Program-made: the position numbers and the translations under genes
Shown here: in pieces, positions 1-8,525 of the stretch
Numbering within the stretch: the first letter of the stretch is position 1
How the letters are laid out: every line of letters starts with the position of its first letter
From: Caldilineaceae bacterium SB0661_bin_32
GTDB lineage: Bacteria; Chloroflexota; Anaerolineae; Caldilineales; Caldilineaceae
DNA length: 64,000 nucleotides
NCBI GenBank assembly: GCA_009841235.1
Contig: VXMH01000055.1
Coordinates: 1-64,000 of the forward strand
Direction of reading: 5' to 3'
The notes under the pieces: generated by a model
What the model was told of the DNA's origin: nothing
The model's database searches: none
What the model saw: the letters and a program-made list of their open reading frames with translations, nothing else

Positions 1-150
1 GGGGGAGTCCCCCCAAAAAACCTGACAAAACCTGTCCAAATCCTTCAGCGCTCCCTCCCGCCACGCTCCTCTCCACTCTCTCCTTGCCTTGCACCCTGCA
101 CGGGCATATCCTGTGAGAACCGACAGCAGACGTGGTAGAATTCCGCGACT
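1..150. other. Intergenic region upstream of xseA with repeat remnant
   Basis: No gene is visible here. Positions about 64-90 resemble the pyrimidine-rich flanking block (block B) found beside the dispersed intergenic repeat elsewhere in the window, for example near 25080-25115 and 52845-52880. The far left end has short G, C and A runs that could belong to a terminator of a gene outside the window. I see no clear promoter for xseA. Confidence 0.4.
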
Positions 151-1461
151 ATGAACCCACTGACGATAACGCAACTGACGGCGCACGTAACTTCCCTGTT
201 CGAGCGAGACGAACTGCTCCGGGATGTCTGGGTCTTGGCCGAGGTCAGCCGGTGGACGAGAGCGGCCAGTGGTCACATCTATTTCAGCATGAAGGACAGC
301 GGCGCGGTCATCAATTCGGTGATGTGGCGGGGAAACGCCCACCGGCACACTTGGCTCCCGAATGAGGGCGACCAGGTCCTGGCCCACGGGCACGTGACCG
401 TCTATCCCGAGCGCGGCCAGTATCAATTCTACGCCGATGAGATCCGGCCTGCGGGACGGGGGCAGCTCTACGCGCAGTTCGAGGCCCTCAAGGAAAGGCT
501 CGCCGGCGAAGGCCTGTTCGAGCAGGCGCGCAAGCGTCCGATTCCGGGTGCGCCCCGCCGGTTGGGAATCGTAACAAGCCAGAGCGCGGCGGCGTTTCAG
601 GACGTGTTGCGCGTTCTGGGCCAGCGCTGGCCGCTGGCAGAGGCGGTCCTCTTTCCGACGCAGGTCCAGGGGGCGGAGGCGCCTGCCCAGATCGTCGCAG
701 CTCTCGCCGCTGCGAACGGATTCACACGTGCGGGATCTCCCGGTGCTTTCTCCGCAGAAGATCTCGCCGCATTGCCTCTGCTGGCCGCTGACAACGTGAG
801 CAGCTCTTTCGATTCGGCGGCAGCGGAGGCTGGACGCGGCGGCGGATTACTGGACACCATTCTGCTCGTACGCGGCGGCGGTTCCATCGAGGACCTGTGG
901 GCATTCAACGAGGAAGTCGTCGCCTATGCCGTCGCCGGCAGCAAAGTGCCGGTCGTGACCGGAATCGGCCACGAGACCGACTTCACGATTGCCGACTTTG
1001 TCGCCGACCTGCGGGCGCCGACGCCCACGGGAGCGGCGGTTGCGGCGACGCCCGATCGCTGGGAGATGCTGGAAGGGATCAAACAGACGCGCTTGTGGTT
1101 GCTCAGGACCGGCTCTGAAGAGGTCTCTGGTCGGAGAGTGCAGTGGCAGGAGCTGCGCCGCCGGCTGGTGCGAAGTGCACCCTTGCGGCAGATCGATCTT
1201 GCGCGGCAGCGGCTGGATGAAGTTGATGAACGGCTGAGGCGGGTCACGTCTGGTGAGATGCGCCGCCGGAAGGAGCAGCTGGAGTCCGGCAGAGCACGGC
1301 TCGAGGGCCTCAATCCTTCCGGCGTGCTGTCCCGCGGCTATAGCATCGTGCAGAAGAGCGGCGGGGCGGTCGTGAGTGCGCCTGGGCAGACAACTGTCGG
1401 TGAGCGGCTGCTGGTGCGCTCGGCGGGCGGAGCCTACCCGGTGCTGCGCGAGAGCGACTGA
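151..1461 (+). CDS. xseA: Exodeoxyribonuclease VII large subunit
   Basis: XseA is the catalytic subunit of exonuclease VII, which degrades single-stranded DNA from both ends in the cytoplasm. The 436-residue product has an N-terminal OB fold (about residues 5-100, with SGHIYFSMKD and a following MWRGNA stretch). The catalytic domain carries GIVTSQSAAAFQD, RGGGSIEDLWAFN near residue 241 and GHETDFTIADFVADLRAPTP, which are family hallmarks. The C-terminal coiled-coil region ends with the conserved LSRGYSIV. A stretch of about 45 residues (roughly 190-233) between the AAxQIVxAL helix and the RGGGS strand is longer than usual. The small subunit xseB is not found next to it, although the two are often adjacent. 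Confidence 0.95.
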   Translation: MNPLTITQLTAHVTSLFERDELLRDVWVLAEVSRWTRAASGHIYFSMKDSGAVINSVMWRGNAHRHTWLPNEGDQVLAHGHVTVYPERGQYQFYADEIRPAGRGQLYAQFEALKERLAGEGLFEQARKRPIPGAPRRLGIVTSQSAAAFQDVLRVLGQRWPLAEAVLFPTQVQGAEAPAQIVAALAAANGFTRAGSPGAFSAEDLAALPLLAADNVSSSFDSAAAEAGRGGGLLDTILLVRGGGSIEDLWAFNEEVVAYAVAGSKVPVVTGIGHETDFTIADFVADLRAPTPTGAAVAATPDRWEMLEGIKQTRLWLLRTGSEEVSGRRVQWQELRRRLVRSAPLRQIDLARQRLDEVDERLRRVTSGEMRRRKEQLESGRARLEGLNPSGVLSRGYSIVQKSGGAVVSAPGQTTVGERLLVRSAGGAYPVLRESD

Positions 1462-1486
1462 GCTGTCGGTGCCCCGGAATCCAATC

Positions 1487-1520
1487 AAAGCGATCCAGTG
1501 CGCTTGCTGCGCTTTATTTT
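1487..1520 (+). terminator. Possible terminator after xseA
   Basis: AAAGCG at 1487-1492 can pair with CGCTTT at 1510-1515, followed by a T-rich stretch (ATTTTT). It lies between the convergent ends of xseA and the PLP-enzyme gene. The loop is long, so this is only a modest terminator candidate. Confidence 0.3.
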
Positions 1521-1554
1521 TCCCATACAGTAAACAAGAAGAAACAAGCGGTAT

Positions 1555-2946
1555 TCAGGCGGCCTGCGTCAGCGCTCCCCGGATTTCGCCGATTGCGGGA
1601 TCGATCTCCTCGATCTTCCCGTACTCTTCATCCCAAAATACCTGGCTGGCCATCCGCTCGATCAGGCCGCTGCCGTAGCCGAAACGGGTCCACAGGTCAT
1701 GCTTCATCGTCTGCAGCCGCTCGTGTTCGCCGGGCCGGTTGAGATCGATGATCTCGCCAACTGACGCCCCCAGGAATACCGATTTGGCCCAGGACTCCAG
1801 CGTATCCACGTCCGGCCTGCCCCCGTGACGCGCGTAGAGGTCGGCGCTGACGGACGGATAGCGGTCGTAGCTGTCGGTGGCGATGGTGACGACGTTGTCC
1901 TGCGGGCCAAGACCAAGGTACTTGGCGGTCTTGATGGCGCCGATGATGTTGCAGATGCAACTGGGGCCGAACTTGCCCTGCAGCAGCTGTGCCGCCTGGC
2001 TCTCCAACCCGAGGCGGTCGACGAGAGCCTCTGTCCCTGATTGGGCCACTTCCATTCCCTGAACGGTCTCCTCGTCGTTGATGAGCATGAGCAGATCGGT
2101 GTTGTACACGTTGTGGATCAACGTAACCATCTTGTCGCCGATGCCCTCGATGCGGTGCTGGCCCTGACCGCCGTCGAATAGGGTCGAGCACTGGCGCGGT
2201 TCGAGGGCTACTATGCGCGCGTCGGGGTAGAGAGACTTGACGTGATCCCCGGCCGCGAGTGTGCCTGCGCTGCCGGGCGCGCTGACAAAGGCGGCAACCC
2301 GGCCGTTGCCCACGCTGGCAGCGGCCTTTTCAACCGCGTCGCCGGTGACGTGGCGGTGGAAGCGGTAGTTAGGCATCAACTCGAACTGTGCCAGGACAAC
2401 ATACTTTTCCGGCCTGCTTACATATTCGCTGTGTGTACGCTCCAGCGTCAGTATAACGTCTGACTCCGTACCGGGTGTCAGGTCAAGATCTCCGCCGTAC
2501 TTGCGGATGCGTTCGTAGCGCTCCTGGCTCATGGTGTCGGGCATTACGACGACCGCCTGGTAGCCCTTCAAAGCGCTGACGTAGGCTGTCCCTATGCCGA
2601 AATTGCCTGTGCTGGGGCCGATGATGCTGCGGTCGCCCGGTCGCAGACCGTTTAGGGCCTCCGCCTCTGCCAGGGTCGTGTAGGCCGGCCCCACCTTCAT
2701 CGAACCGCTGGGAAAGGTGCGCCCGCTGAGAACGATGACATTGGCCTGGACTCCGGTCAGTTCCTTCGGCAGGATGATGCGCTCCACCTCCGTGCCGGTG
2801 TTCTTCCAGTTGATGTTGAATAGGTTGAGCGGGGCCAGTTCGTCTGTGGCCAGGGCGGATACCGCTTCCTCCCGAACGCTGGTTGGGAGCCGGGTCGGGT
2901 CGCGCATCTCTTCGTAGGTTGGGCCGGGCACGATTGGTCGGGTCAC
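1555..2946 (-). CDS. Fold-type II PLP-dependent enzyme (cysteine synthase-like)
   Basis: The 463-residue product belongs to the tryptophan synthase beta / cysteine synthase superfamily. Lys84 in SGSMKVGPAY is the expected Schiff-base lysine. The glycine-rich GPSTGNFGIG at residues 110-119 is the cofactor/substrate loop typical of cysteine synthases. A second glycine-rich loop, SAPGSAGTLAAGD, is in the C-terminal half and would hold the PLP phosphate. The protein is about 150 residues longer than CysK, with an N-terminal lead and an extended C-terminus (after about residue 330). The exact reaction cannot be fixed; related proteins are annotated as PLP-dependent lyases or cysteine synthase family members. 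It is monocistronic, convergent with xseA. Confidence 0.85.
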   Translation of the reverse strand: MTRPIVPGPTYEEMRDPTRLPTSVREEAVSALATDELAPLNLFNINWKNTGTEVERIILPKELTGVQANVIVLSGRTFPSGSMKVGPAYTTLAEAEALNGLRPGDRSIIGPSTGNFGIGTAYVSALKGYQAVVVMPDTMSQERYERIRKYGGDLDLTPGTESDVILTLERTHSEYVSRPEKYVVLAQFELMPNYRFHRHVTGDAVEKAAASVGNGRVAAFVSAPGSAGTLAAGDHVKSLYPDARIVALEPRQCSTLFDGGQGQHRIEGIGDKMVTLIHNVYNTDLLMLINDEETVQGMEVAQSGTEALVDRLGLESQAAQLLQGKFGPSCICNIIGAIKTAKYLGLGPQDNVVTIATDSYDRYPSVSADLYARHGGRPDVDTLESWAKSVFLGASVGEIIDLNRPGEHERLQTMKHDLWTRFGYGSGLIERMASQVFWDEEYGKIEEIDPAIGEIRGALTQAA

Positions 2947-3310
2947 AGCGGATACTCCCCTTGTAGAAAACTGGGAGGCAGGTTGGCAAATAGTGGCTAA
3001 GCGTACGGTGTCATAATAGTAACAGAGCGGCTGCTGTCAGGCGAACCAACAGCAGCCTGGCCGCCGTGTTGGATTGCGACGGGCACAAGGCGCCATATCA
3101 GGAAAAAAGGGATCTGACGGCTTGACATTCCGCACAGATTTTAGTTACGTTGGGGGCGGGTTACTATGCAAAGGGCTGGCTCCTGTTCCGCGACTATGGC
3201 TGACACAGGGATATCCTCGGCGCGTTTTTTGGATGTCCTGACGGGCGCACGCGAGCCGGCCCGTACTCTGCCGCAGCGCTCCGCCGCTGTCCAACAAAAG
3301 GAATAGGCCA
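2947..3310. other. Divergent intergenic region
   Basis: This 364-base region separates the minus-strand PLP gene from the plus-strand lipoprotein gene. A perfect -35 hexamer TTGACA lies at 3122-3127 on the plus strand, but the -10 at the right distance (TTACGT at 3145-3150) is weak. On the minus strand a TATTAT-like box lies near 3012-3020, about 70 bases upstream of the PLP gene. No RNA gene or small ORF is convincing. Confidence 0.35.
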
Positions 3311-3772
3311 ATGTTCACGATTCGTTCTGTCGTTCTCGTTATCGCGCTGCTCATTTCGGGTTGTGCTCCCATTCCAACCAAGAGTGAGCCGGAAGCCTAC
3401 GCTCAGGCGCTCGTACAGGACGCCATCCGCTTCTATAAGCGGGAAGGCCTTCAAGCAGCTATCGACCGCTACAGTTCAAGTGCAAGTGTAGACGGGCAGT
3501 GGTATGTCACCATGACTGACGTAGCCAGTGGTACAACAATCGCCCACCCTGATACATCGTTAATAGGAGCCGATGCGACAGCCTACGTTGACATAACTGG
3601 CTACGAGTTTGGAAAGGAAGCAATTACAGTAGGGGAAGACGGAAAGTGGGTCAGCTACGTTTGGGAAAACCCGGAATCGGGTAAGGTCGAACGCAAGTAC
3701 ACATGGGTTGTACGTTATGACGGATTGATTTTTGGTTCAGGATGGTACGAATCAGTAGATGAGAGCCAGTGA
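3311..3772 (+). CDS. Lipoprotein with a single Cache-like sensor domain
   Basis: The 153-residue product starts with a lipoprotein signal peptide ending in the lipobox LISGC (Cys18). The remainder (about residues 40-150) matches the pattern of single Cache (sCache/dCache_3-like) extracytoplasmic ligand-binding domains: DGQWYVTMTDVASGTT, then an AHPD motif, a central aromatic-rich strand, a WVSY(V)WENPESGK strand and the closing DGLIFGSGWYE. Such domains usually sit on chemoreceptors or histidine kinases and bind small organic ligands. Here it is a free lipoprotein with no signalling partner beside it, so it may act as a ligand-binding accessory protein. The start gives an uninterrupted signal peptide. 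Confidence 0.75.
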   Translation: MFTIRSVVLVIALLISGCAPIPTKSEPEAYAQALVQDAIRFYKREGLQAAIDRYSSSASVDGQWYVTMTDVASGTTIAHPDTSLIGADATAYVDITGYEFGKEAITVGEDGKWVSYVWENPESGKVERKYTWVVRYDGLIFGSGWYESVDESQ

Positions 3773-3811
3773 AGAAACTGAATGACCTGTCTCCTCGTCA
3801 CGACTGACGTT

Positions 3812-4570
3812 TCAGCCCTCGCGCCAGTCCATCTTGCGATCAACCAGCCGGAAACTGATGAGAACGCAGCCAGCCAGTACGGCGAAGTCCAGCAGGAGAC
3901 GTGAGGTAAGAGGGCCCAGAACTACCTGGCGCAATGCAGACGCGGCATAGGTGGCTGGACTCAGGAATCCGAGCCAGACCAGCCAGTCAGGCAGGCGGTC
4001 CGGCGGGATCAGGACCGGGCCGATCGTCAACATCAGTATCGTCAGCAGCCGTCCCGCGGCCGAGGCTTCTTCCGGCGTTCGAAAACTGACGCCCAGCAGC
4101 GCGCCGATGCCTGCCAGCGGAAGGGCGCACAGCGGAACGACTGCGAAGGCCAGCGGATGAATGTGAAGTTCCAGCCGCAGAATCCAGGCTCCCCCGGCGA
4201 GGACAACGACCAGTGAAGGCAGAAAGAGGATGAAGAAAGCGGTAGACGCCGCAAGTATCAGAACGTTCTTACGAATAGGAAGTGTGGCGAAATAGTCCAG
4301 ACTGCCGGCCACTTTCATGTACGCGAAATGGCTGATCAACTTTCCCATGTGTTCAAAGAGCAGGGCCATGACCAGATTGCCGACCAGGACGAAGGAAAGC
4401 GCATAGGCGCCCAGCTCACGAGCAAATGAGCCGAGTAAAAGGATCCCAAACAAGGGAAGGACCGTGCCGGTAAGGGCAAGATTCCGCCACCCCCATCGCC
4501 AGTTGCTCAACTCGATTAGAAACAGGTCCCAGTACTGCAAATGCAGAGGCAGGGGCAGTCGAGTCTTCAT
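3812..4570 (-). CDS. ABC-2 type transporter permease
   Basis: The 252-residue product is a polytopic membrane protein with about six predicted helices, in the ABC-2 permease pattern (EHMGKLISHFAYMKVAGSLDYFATLP, and later LLGVSFRTPEEASAAGRLLTIL). The last conserved segment, FLSPATYAASALRQVVLGPL, is typical of the C-terminal half of ABC-2 exporters. Its start codon overlaps the stop of the upstream ATPase gene, so the two are translationally coupled and form one exporter. The substrate cannot be told; related pairs export drugs, lipids or polysaccharides. Confidence 0.87.
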   Translation of the reverse strand: MKTRLPLPLHLQYWDLFLIELSNWRWGWRNLALTGTVLPLFGILLLGSFARELGAYALSFVLVGNLVMALLFEHMGKLISHFAYMKVAGSLDYFATLPIRKNVLILAASTAFFILFLPSLVVVLAGGAWILRLELHIHPLAFAVVPLCALPLAGIGALLGVSFRTPEEASAAGRLLTILMLTIGPVLIPPDRLPDWLVWLGFLSPATYAASALRQVVLGPLTSRLLLDFAVLAGCVLISFRLVDRKMDWREG

Positions 4571-5484
4571 CAGGTGTAGTGCAGATAGAGGTCTTCCAGC
4601 GTCGCGGAGTGAAGCTGGAAGTCGTCGATTCGTGAGAAGTCCAGCCCCGACAGGGCGGCCTCGACCTGGTGCTGATCAAGTCGAACTATCCAGTGATCTT
4701 CTGAAAGCTTCTGCGGCTGTAGACCCAGGGGAAGGACAGGAGGCGATTCCGGCTGGAACCTCAGCTCCAGTCGCAGCTGTTGGTCCAACTGCTTCTTCAG
4801 GTCTGACGGTTTGCCTAGAGCCGCCAGCCGCCCTCTGCGCATGATGCCTACCTGCTGAATTATCTTCTCCGCCTCAATGGCGTCGTGGGTGATGAAAATG
4901 ATCGTCGTGCCCCGTTTGCTGTTTTCCGCGCGCAAGGTCTCCCAGACGTGCCTGCGCCTCTGCGGGGACAACTCATTGGTCGGTTCATCCAGAATGAGAA
5001 TCGGCGGCTGCCCGGCCATGGCCGCGGCCAGTTGCAGCAGGCGCTGCTGACCGCCCGAAAGCCGCGAACAGAGTTCAGTTCGAATGTCGTGGAGCTCCCA
5101 TAGTTGCACCAGCCGCTCCCGTTCGCAATTCGATTCCTGGCGACCGCAGCCTCGCAGGTGCGAAGTGAAGTACAGGGCCTCACTTACGGTCAGTGAGTTG
5201 AGCGTGCGAGCAGTCTGGGGCATGTAACCGACGAACCTGGGTACGAGCAAAGGCTCCTCCTGAACAGGTCGGCCGTAAAGATTGACGCTGCCCCTTGTAG
5301 GACGCACGAGGTTCGCCATCTGCTTTACGAGTGTACTCTTGCCTGCCCCGTTGTCTCCCAGCAGTCCAAAGATTTCGCCCTGCTGCACGTTAAAGCTGAT
5401 ATCGTCATTGGCCGGCGTATCCTTCCCTGGGTAGGTTTTCGTGAGTCGAGAGACCGAGTAGACGCTGTTGGATCTGTTCTTCAT
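4570..5484 (-). CDS. ABC-2 type transporter ATP-binding protein
   Basis: The 304-residue cytoplasmic ATPase powers the permease encoded just downstream. Walker A is GDNGAGKS at residues 43-50, the signature is LSGGQ at 142-146, and Walker B is ILILDEPTN at about 162-170, followed by an FITHDAIEAE H-loop region. The Q-loop is YMPQ. A C-terminal extension of about 80 residues resembles the DrrA/CcmA-type regulatory tail. The gene overlaps the permease gene end to start, indicating one bicistronic operon. Confidence 0.92.
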   Translation of the reverse strand: MKNRSNSVYSVSRLTKTYPGKDTPANDDISFNVQQGEIFGLLGDNGAGKSTLVKQMANLVRPTRGSVNLYGRPVQEEPLLVPRFVGYMPQTARTLNSLTVSEALYFTSHLRGCGRQESNCERERLVQLWELHDIRTELCSRLSGGQQRLLQLAAAMAGQPPILILDEPTNELSPQRRRHVWETLRAENSKRGTTIIFITHDAIEAEKIIQQVGIMRRGRLAALGKPSDLKKQLDQQLRLELRFQPESPPVLPLGLQPQKLSEDHWIVRLDQHQVEAALSGLDFSRIDDFQLHSATLEDLYLHYT

Positions 5485-5577
5485 GGCATTCTGCGTGGGT
5501 GGAAGGCAGGTCTGTAACGGTATAAAGGGCAGCTATTGAGCTGACTGCCGCCGAAAGGAGCCCGCGCAACCGCAGGC

Positions 5578-6930
5578 TCAGATCTTCAGATTCTCTGCTA
5601 CGGCATCTAACGAAGGTGGTACGACTTCCGGTTCCCCTGCGACGCGCATGGCGGCTGGCACGTCCTTCAGGCCGCTGCCTGTACTGATAACGACGACCGT
5701 TTCACCTGGTTCCACGAGTCCTTGACGCTGAGCTTGTTGAACGCCGGCGAGGGCGGTAGCGCCGGCCGGTTCTGCAAAGACACCCCCCAGGCGGGCGAGA
5801 GGTAAAATTGCCTGGAGTATCGCTTCGTCTTCGACAAGCAGAAAGGCCCCCCCGCTTGCCCGCACGGCACGCAGCGCCTTGGTGGCGTCGCGCGGTTCGT
5901 TCACGCTGATCGAGTCGGCGGCTGTCTCCGCCGTGACAGGCCGGGGCACTTCAAGATCGTCGCGCCAGGCGTTGTGAATGGCTGCGCTGGCCGTGGACTG
6001 CACGCCGAAAATGCGTGGCACGCGGTCGGTCCAACCGAGCCTCTTCAGTTCCCAGAAACCCTTGTAGACCCCGCCAATGATCGATCCGTCGCCCACCGAG
6101 ACGAAGACGGAGTCGGGCGGAACGAACTGAACGGCAGGACTGTCATTTTCCCCCCTGCTTGAGAGAGCCTTCGCCTCGGCGAGCTGGGCGGCGATCTCGA
6201 AGCTGACCGTCTTTTTCCCTTCCGTCATGAAAGGGTTGTAGCCGGTGTTGCGATTGTACCAGCCGAATTCTTCACAGGCGCGCACGCACAGATCGAAGGC
6301 GTCGTCATACGTGCCGTCGACGGCGAGGACCCGGCTGCCATAGACGAGAAGCTGTGCGATCTTTGCCTGCGGCGCGGAGCGGGGAACGAAGATAACCGAT
6401 TCGTGTGCGGCCGCGGCGCTCATCGCAGCCAGCGCGGCAGCCGCATTGCCTGTGCTGGCGGTGGCGACGACGTCGCGACCGGTTTCGCGGGCGCGGGCGA
6501 CGGCGACGGCGGAAGCCCGGTCCTTGAAGGAGCCGGATGGGTTGCGGCCGTCGTCCTTGATGTACAGACGTTGCAGGCCCAGGGCGTCAGCGAGCCGATT
6601 TGCGCGTAGCAACGGCGTATCTCCCACAGGCAGAGGCGGGAGAGATTCCGGCGCCACAGGCAGCAAAGGCCGCCAGCGTTCGATCGTACGAGTCGTGAAC
6701 TGTGATGAAGAAGCGGCTGGATTGATGCGGCTGGAGCCGGAGGGATCTGAGTGGTTGATTCGTATAGCGGCGAGCGCGTCGTAGTTGTAGAACGCGTCAA
6801 GGTGCCCCAGGTCGCTGCCCCTGTTGGGACGGCAGGGGCAGACGTAGTCGACCGCACCCGGCTGGAAGGTGCGTCCGCAGCGAAGACAGCGCAGACCTGC
6901 GAAAAAGGAGTCTGGGCGGGGTGTTGACAT
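5578..6930 (-). CDS. thrC: Threonine synthase
   Basis: Threonine synthase converts O-phosphohomoserine to threonine with PLP. The 450-residue product begins with a zinc-ribbon-like CxxC...CxC module (Cys15, Cys18, Cys31, Cys33), as in many bacterial class II enzymes. Lys136 in NPSGSFKDRA is the cofactor lysine. ATASTGNAAAALAA and SVGDGSIIGGVYKGF are the substrate/phosphate loops, and VISTGSGLKD closes the active site. Length and motif order agree with ThrC; threonine dehydratase is less likely because of the zinc ribbon and the DDGRNPSGSFKD context. It is single, with its own minus-strand promoter at 6976-7004. Confidence 0.9.
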   Translation of the reverse strand: MSTPRPDSFFAGLRCLRCGRTFQPGAVDYVCPCRPNRGSDLGHLDAFYNYDALAAIRINHSDPSGSSRINPAASSSQFTTRTIERWRPLLPVAPESLPPLPVGDTPLLRANRLADALGLQRLYIKDDGRNPSGSFKDRASAVAVARARETGRDVVATASTGNAAAALAAMSAAAAHESVIFVPRSAPQAKIAQLLVYGSRVLAVDGTYDDAFDLCVRACEEFGWYNRNTGYNPFMTEGKKTVSFEIAAQLAEAKALSSRGENDSPAVQFVPPDSVFVSVGDGSIIGGVYKGFWELKRLGWTDRVPRIFGVQSTASAAIHNAWRDDLEVPRPVTAETAADSISVNEPRDATKALRAVRASGGAFLLVEDEAILQAILPLARLGGVFAEPAGATALAGVQQAQRQGLVEPGETVVVISTGSGLKDVPAAMRVAGEPEVVPPSLDAVAENLKI

Positions 6931-6975
6931 CTCCCCCTTTCCTTTCCTATGGCTTTAACTTTCTTTCGATATGGT

Positions 6976-7004
6976 ATAGTAGGAGTCATGGATTCGTTTG
7001 GCAA
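6976..7004 (-). promoter_or_regulatory. Sigma-70-like promoter of thrC
   Basis: Read on the minus strand, a -35 box TTGCCA (6999-7004) is followed after 17 bases by a -10 box TACTAT (6976-6981). The thrC start lies about 45 bases downstream, a normal distance. Confidence 0.45.
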
Positions 7005-7199
7005 GTCGATATCAAACCCAAAGGAAATTGCAACATTCACCTTCCCGCAACGTAAACAGAAATGTAAGTATGGGAGGCTGTTGCCCAGCCGGTAGAATTC
7101 CTCTTGCTTGCTGGGAGCAGCAGGTTGCCGGGTTCAGAACCCCGCCCGCCGCAGATCTGTGGGCGCCGGCTTACTGGGAAGGAGTCGAATAGAAATCCA

Positions 7200-8336
7200 A
7201 TGCGAATCGCCCTCTTTAGCGACGTATACAAGCCCCACATAAACGGTGTCGTGAACCACGTGGGACTGTTGAAGGAACACTTCGATCGATGGGGTGAGCA
7301 GGTCTATCTCTTTGTTCCTGAACAGGACAAGAAGACGGTAGACGAGAACAACGTCATCCGCCTGCCCAGCATACCCATCGCTGACACCGGCTATCACCTG
7401 ACGGTGCGAGTCGACTCGCGCTGCCGGGACATTCTCAAGCGTATGGACGTGATTCACGTTCACCATCCCTTTATCAGCGGCAGCTTCGGTCTCAACTTTT
7501 CGCGGCGCTACGACGTTCCACTGGTCTTTACCAGCCATACCCGCTACGATCTGTACGTGCAGCAGCACCTGCCGCTGGTGCCGGACACACTCTCCGACAC
7601 GGCCCTGCACGCATTTTTCCAGCGGTTCAGCCAGCGATGTAGCGCAATCATCGCCCCGAGCCAGAGCGCCGCGGCGGTCATGCAGACATGGGGCATCCAG
7701 GGCCGCGTCGCCGTCATTCCGAACGGCATCGAGCTGGGGCAGTTTCAAACCCCGGAACAGGAGGCGACGCGCACCGAATTCAGGATCCCCGAGAACGCTG
7801 TTGTGGGCGTCTATGTCGGGCGTATCAGCCAGGAAAAGGCCGTAGACCGCCTCTTGGGCATATTCTCTGCCTTGAGAGAAGAGATCCCCACCCTCCATCT
7901 GCTTCTTGTCGGGGGCGGCCCCAGTCTGGATGATTGCCGTCAGCTTGCCCGCAATTCCGGGATGGAAGGGCGCGTGACGTTTACGGGGCCCATTTCATAC
8001 GAACGAATCGGGGGCGTGCTTGGCGTGGCCGACTTCTTCGTGTCCGCGAGTGTAAGCGAGGTGCATCCGCTGACATTCATCGAAGCCGCGGCCGCGGGCC
8101 TGCCCTCCATCGGCATCGATTCACCTGGCGTGGCGGACATGATCGTGGACGGAGAAACCGGTTTTCTGACAGACGATAACGATCTGAGCTTTGGCCTTCG
8201 CATAATGAAAATGGCGCAGGACGCTCAGTTGAGGCGCGAGATGGGCTGCGCGGCGCGAAAATACAGCCAGCGTTTTTCCGCCCACCACAACGCACGCGAA
8301 GTCCTGGGTCTCTATCAGTCATTACAGGAGCAGTAG
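7200..8336 (+). CDS. Glycosyltransferase family 4 (diacylglycerol glucosyltransferase-like)
   Basis: The 378-residue product has the GT-B fold of family 4. The N-terminus, MRIALFSDVYKPHINGVVNHV, carries the acceptor-domain pattern of MgtA/PimB-type lipid glycosyltransferases, and HVHHPFISGSFGL follows near residue 85. The C-terminal donor domain has VGRISQEKAVDRLLGIF, GGGPSLDDC and the E-x7-E type FVSASVSEVHPLTFIEAAAAGLP. The ATG at 7200 is chosen because homology starts exactly there and GGAAGGAG precedes it; an open frame reaches back to 7104 without family similarity. A role in membrane glycolipid synthesis is likely but the acceptor is not proven. Confidence 0.87.
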   Translation: MRIALFSDVYKPHINGVVNHVGLLKEHFDRWGEQVYLFVPEQDKKTVDENNVIRLPSIPIADTGYHLTVRVDSRCRDILKRMDVIHVHHPFISGSFGLNFSRRYDVPLVFTSHTRYDLYVQQHLPLVPDTLSDTALHAFFQRFSQRCSAIIAPSQSAAAVMQTWGIQGRVAVIPNGIELGQFQTPEQEATRTEFRIPENAVVGVYVGRISQEKAVDRLLGIFSALREEIPTLHLLLVGGGPSLDDCRQLARNSGMEGRVTFTGPISYERIGGVLGVADFFVSASVSEVHPLTFIEAAAAGLPSIGIDSPGVADMIVDGETGFLTDDNDLSFGLRIMKMAQDAQLRREMGCAARKYSQRFSAHHNAREVLGLYQSLQEQ

Positions 8337-8358
8337 CCCTGCCGGAAGGAAGATCAGA

Positions 8359-8379
8359 TGTCGATGCAGCGCATCGACA
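8359..8379. repeat. Perfect 9-bp stem-loop after the GT4 gene
   Basis: TGTCGATGC at 8359-8367 and GCATCGACA at 8371-8379 form a perfect inverted repeat with a 3-base loop, 22 bases after the glycosyltransferase stop. There is no T-run behind it, so it may be a 3' end-stabilising or factor-dependent terminator structure. Confidence 0.45.
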
Positions 8380-8449
8380 GGCGAAACTGAAACCGGCTTA
8401 CTCAAGTGGCTGCGCCGTTGCACTCATTTTCGGATAGAGAAATCCCGCA

Positions 8450-8478
8450 TTGCGCTCTATTTGGAGATGCTGTATTAT
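8450..8478 (+). promoter_or_regulatory. Promoter of the PIN/TRAM-cysS-rlmB cluster
   Basis: A -35 box TTGCGC (8450-8455) and a -10 box TATTAT (8473-8478) are separated by 17 bases and lie about 47 bases upstream of the PIN/TRAM gene start. Confidence 0.5.
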
Positions 8479-8525
8479 GAATTCATTGCGGTTTTTTCGA
8501 TTTGCTTCGTCAGGGGAGTTTGGAT

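Noticed and set aside
7080-7160. tRNA-like T arm upstream of the GT4 gene
   Set aside because: GGGTTC-A-GAACCC looks like a T arm, but the T loop lacks the required A58 context, and no acceptor, D or anticodon stems can be paired.
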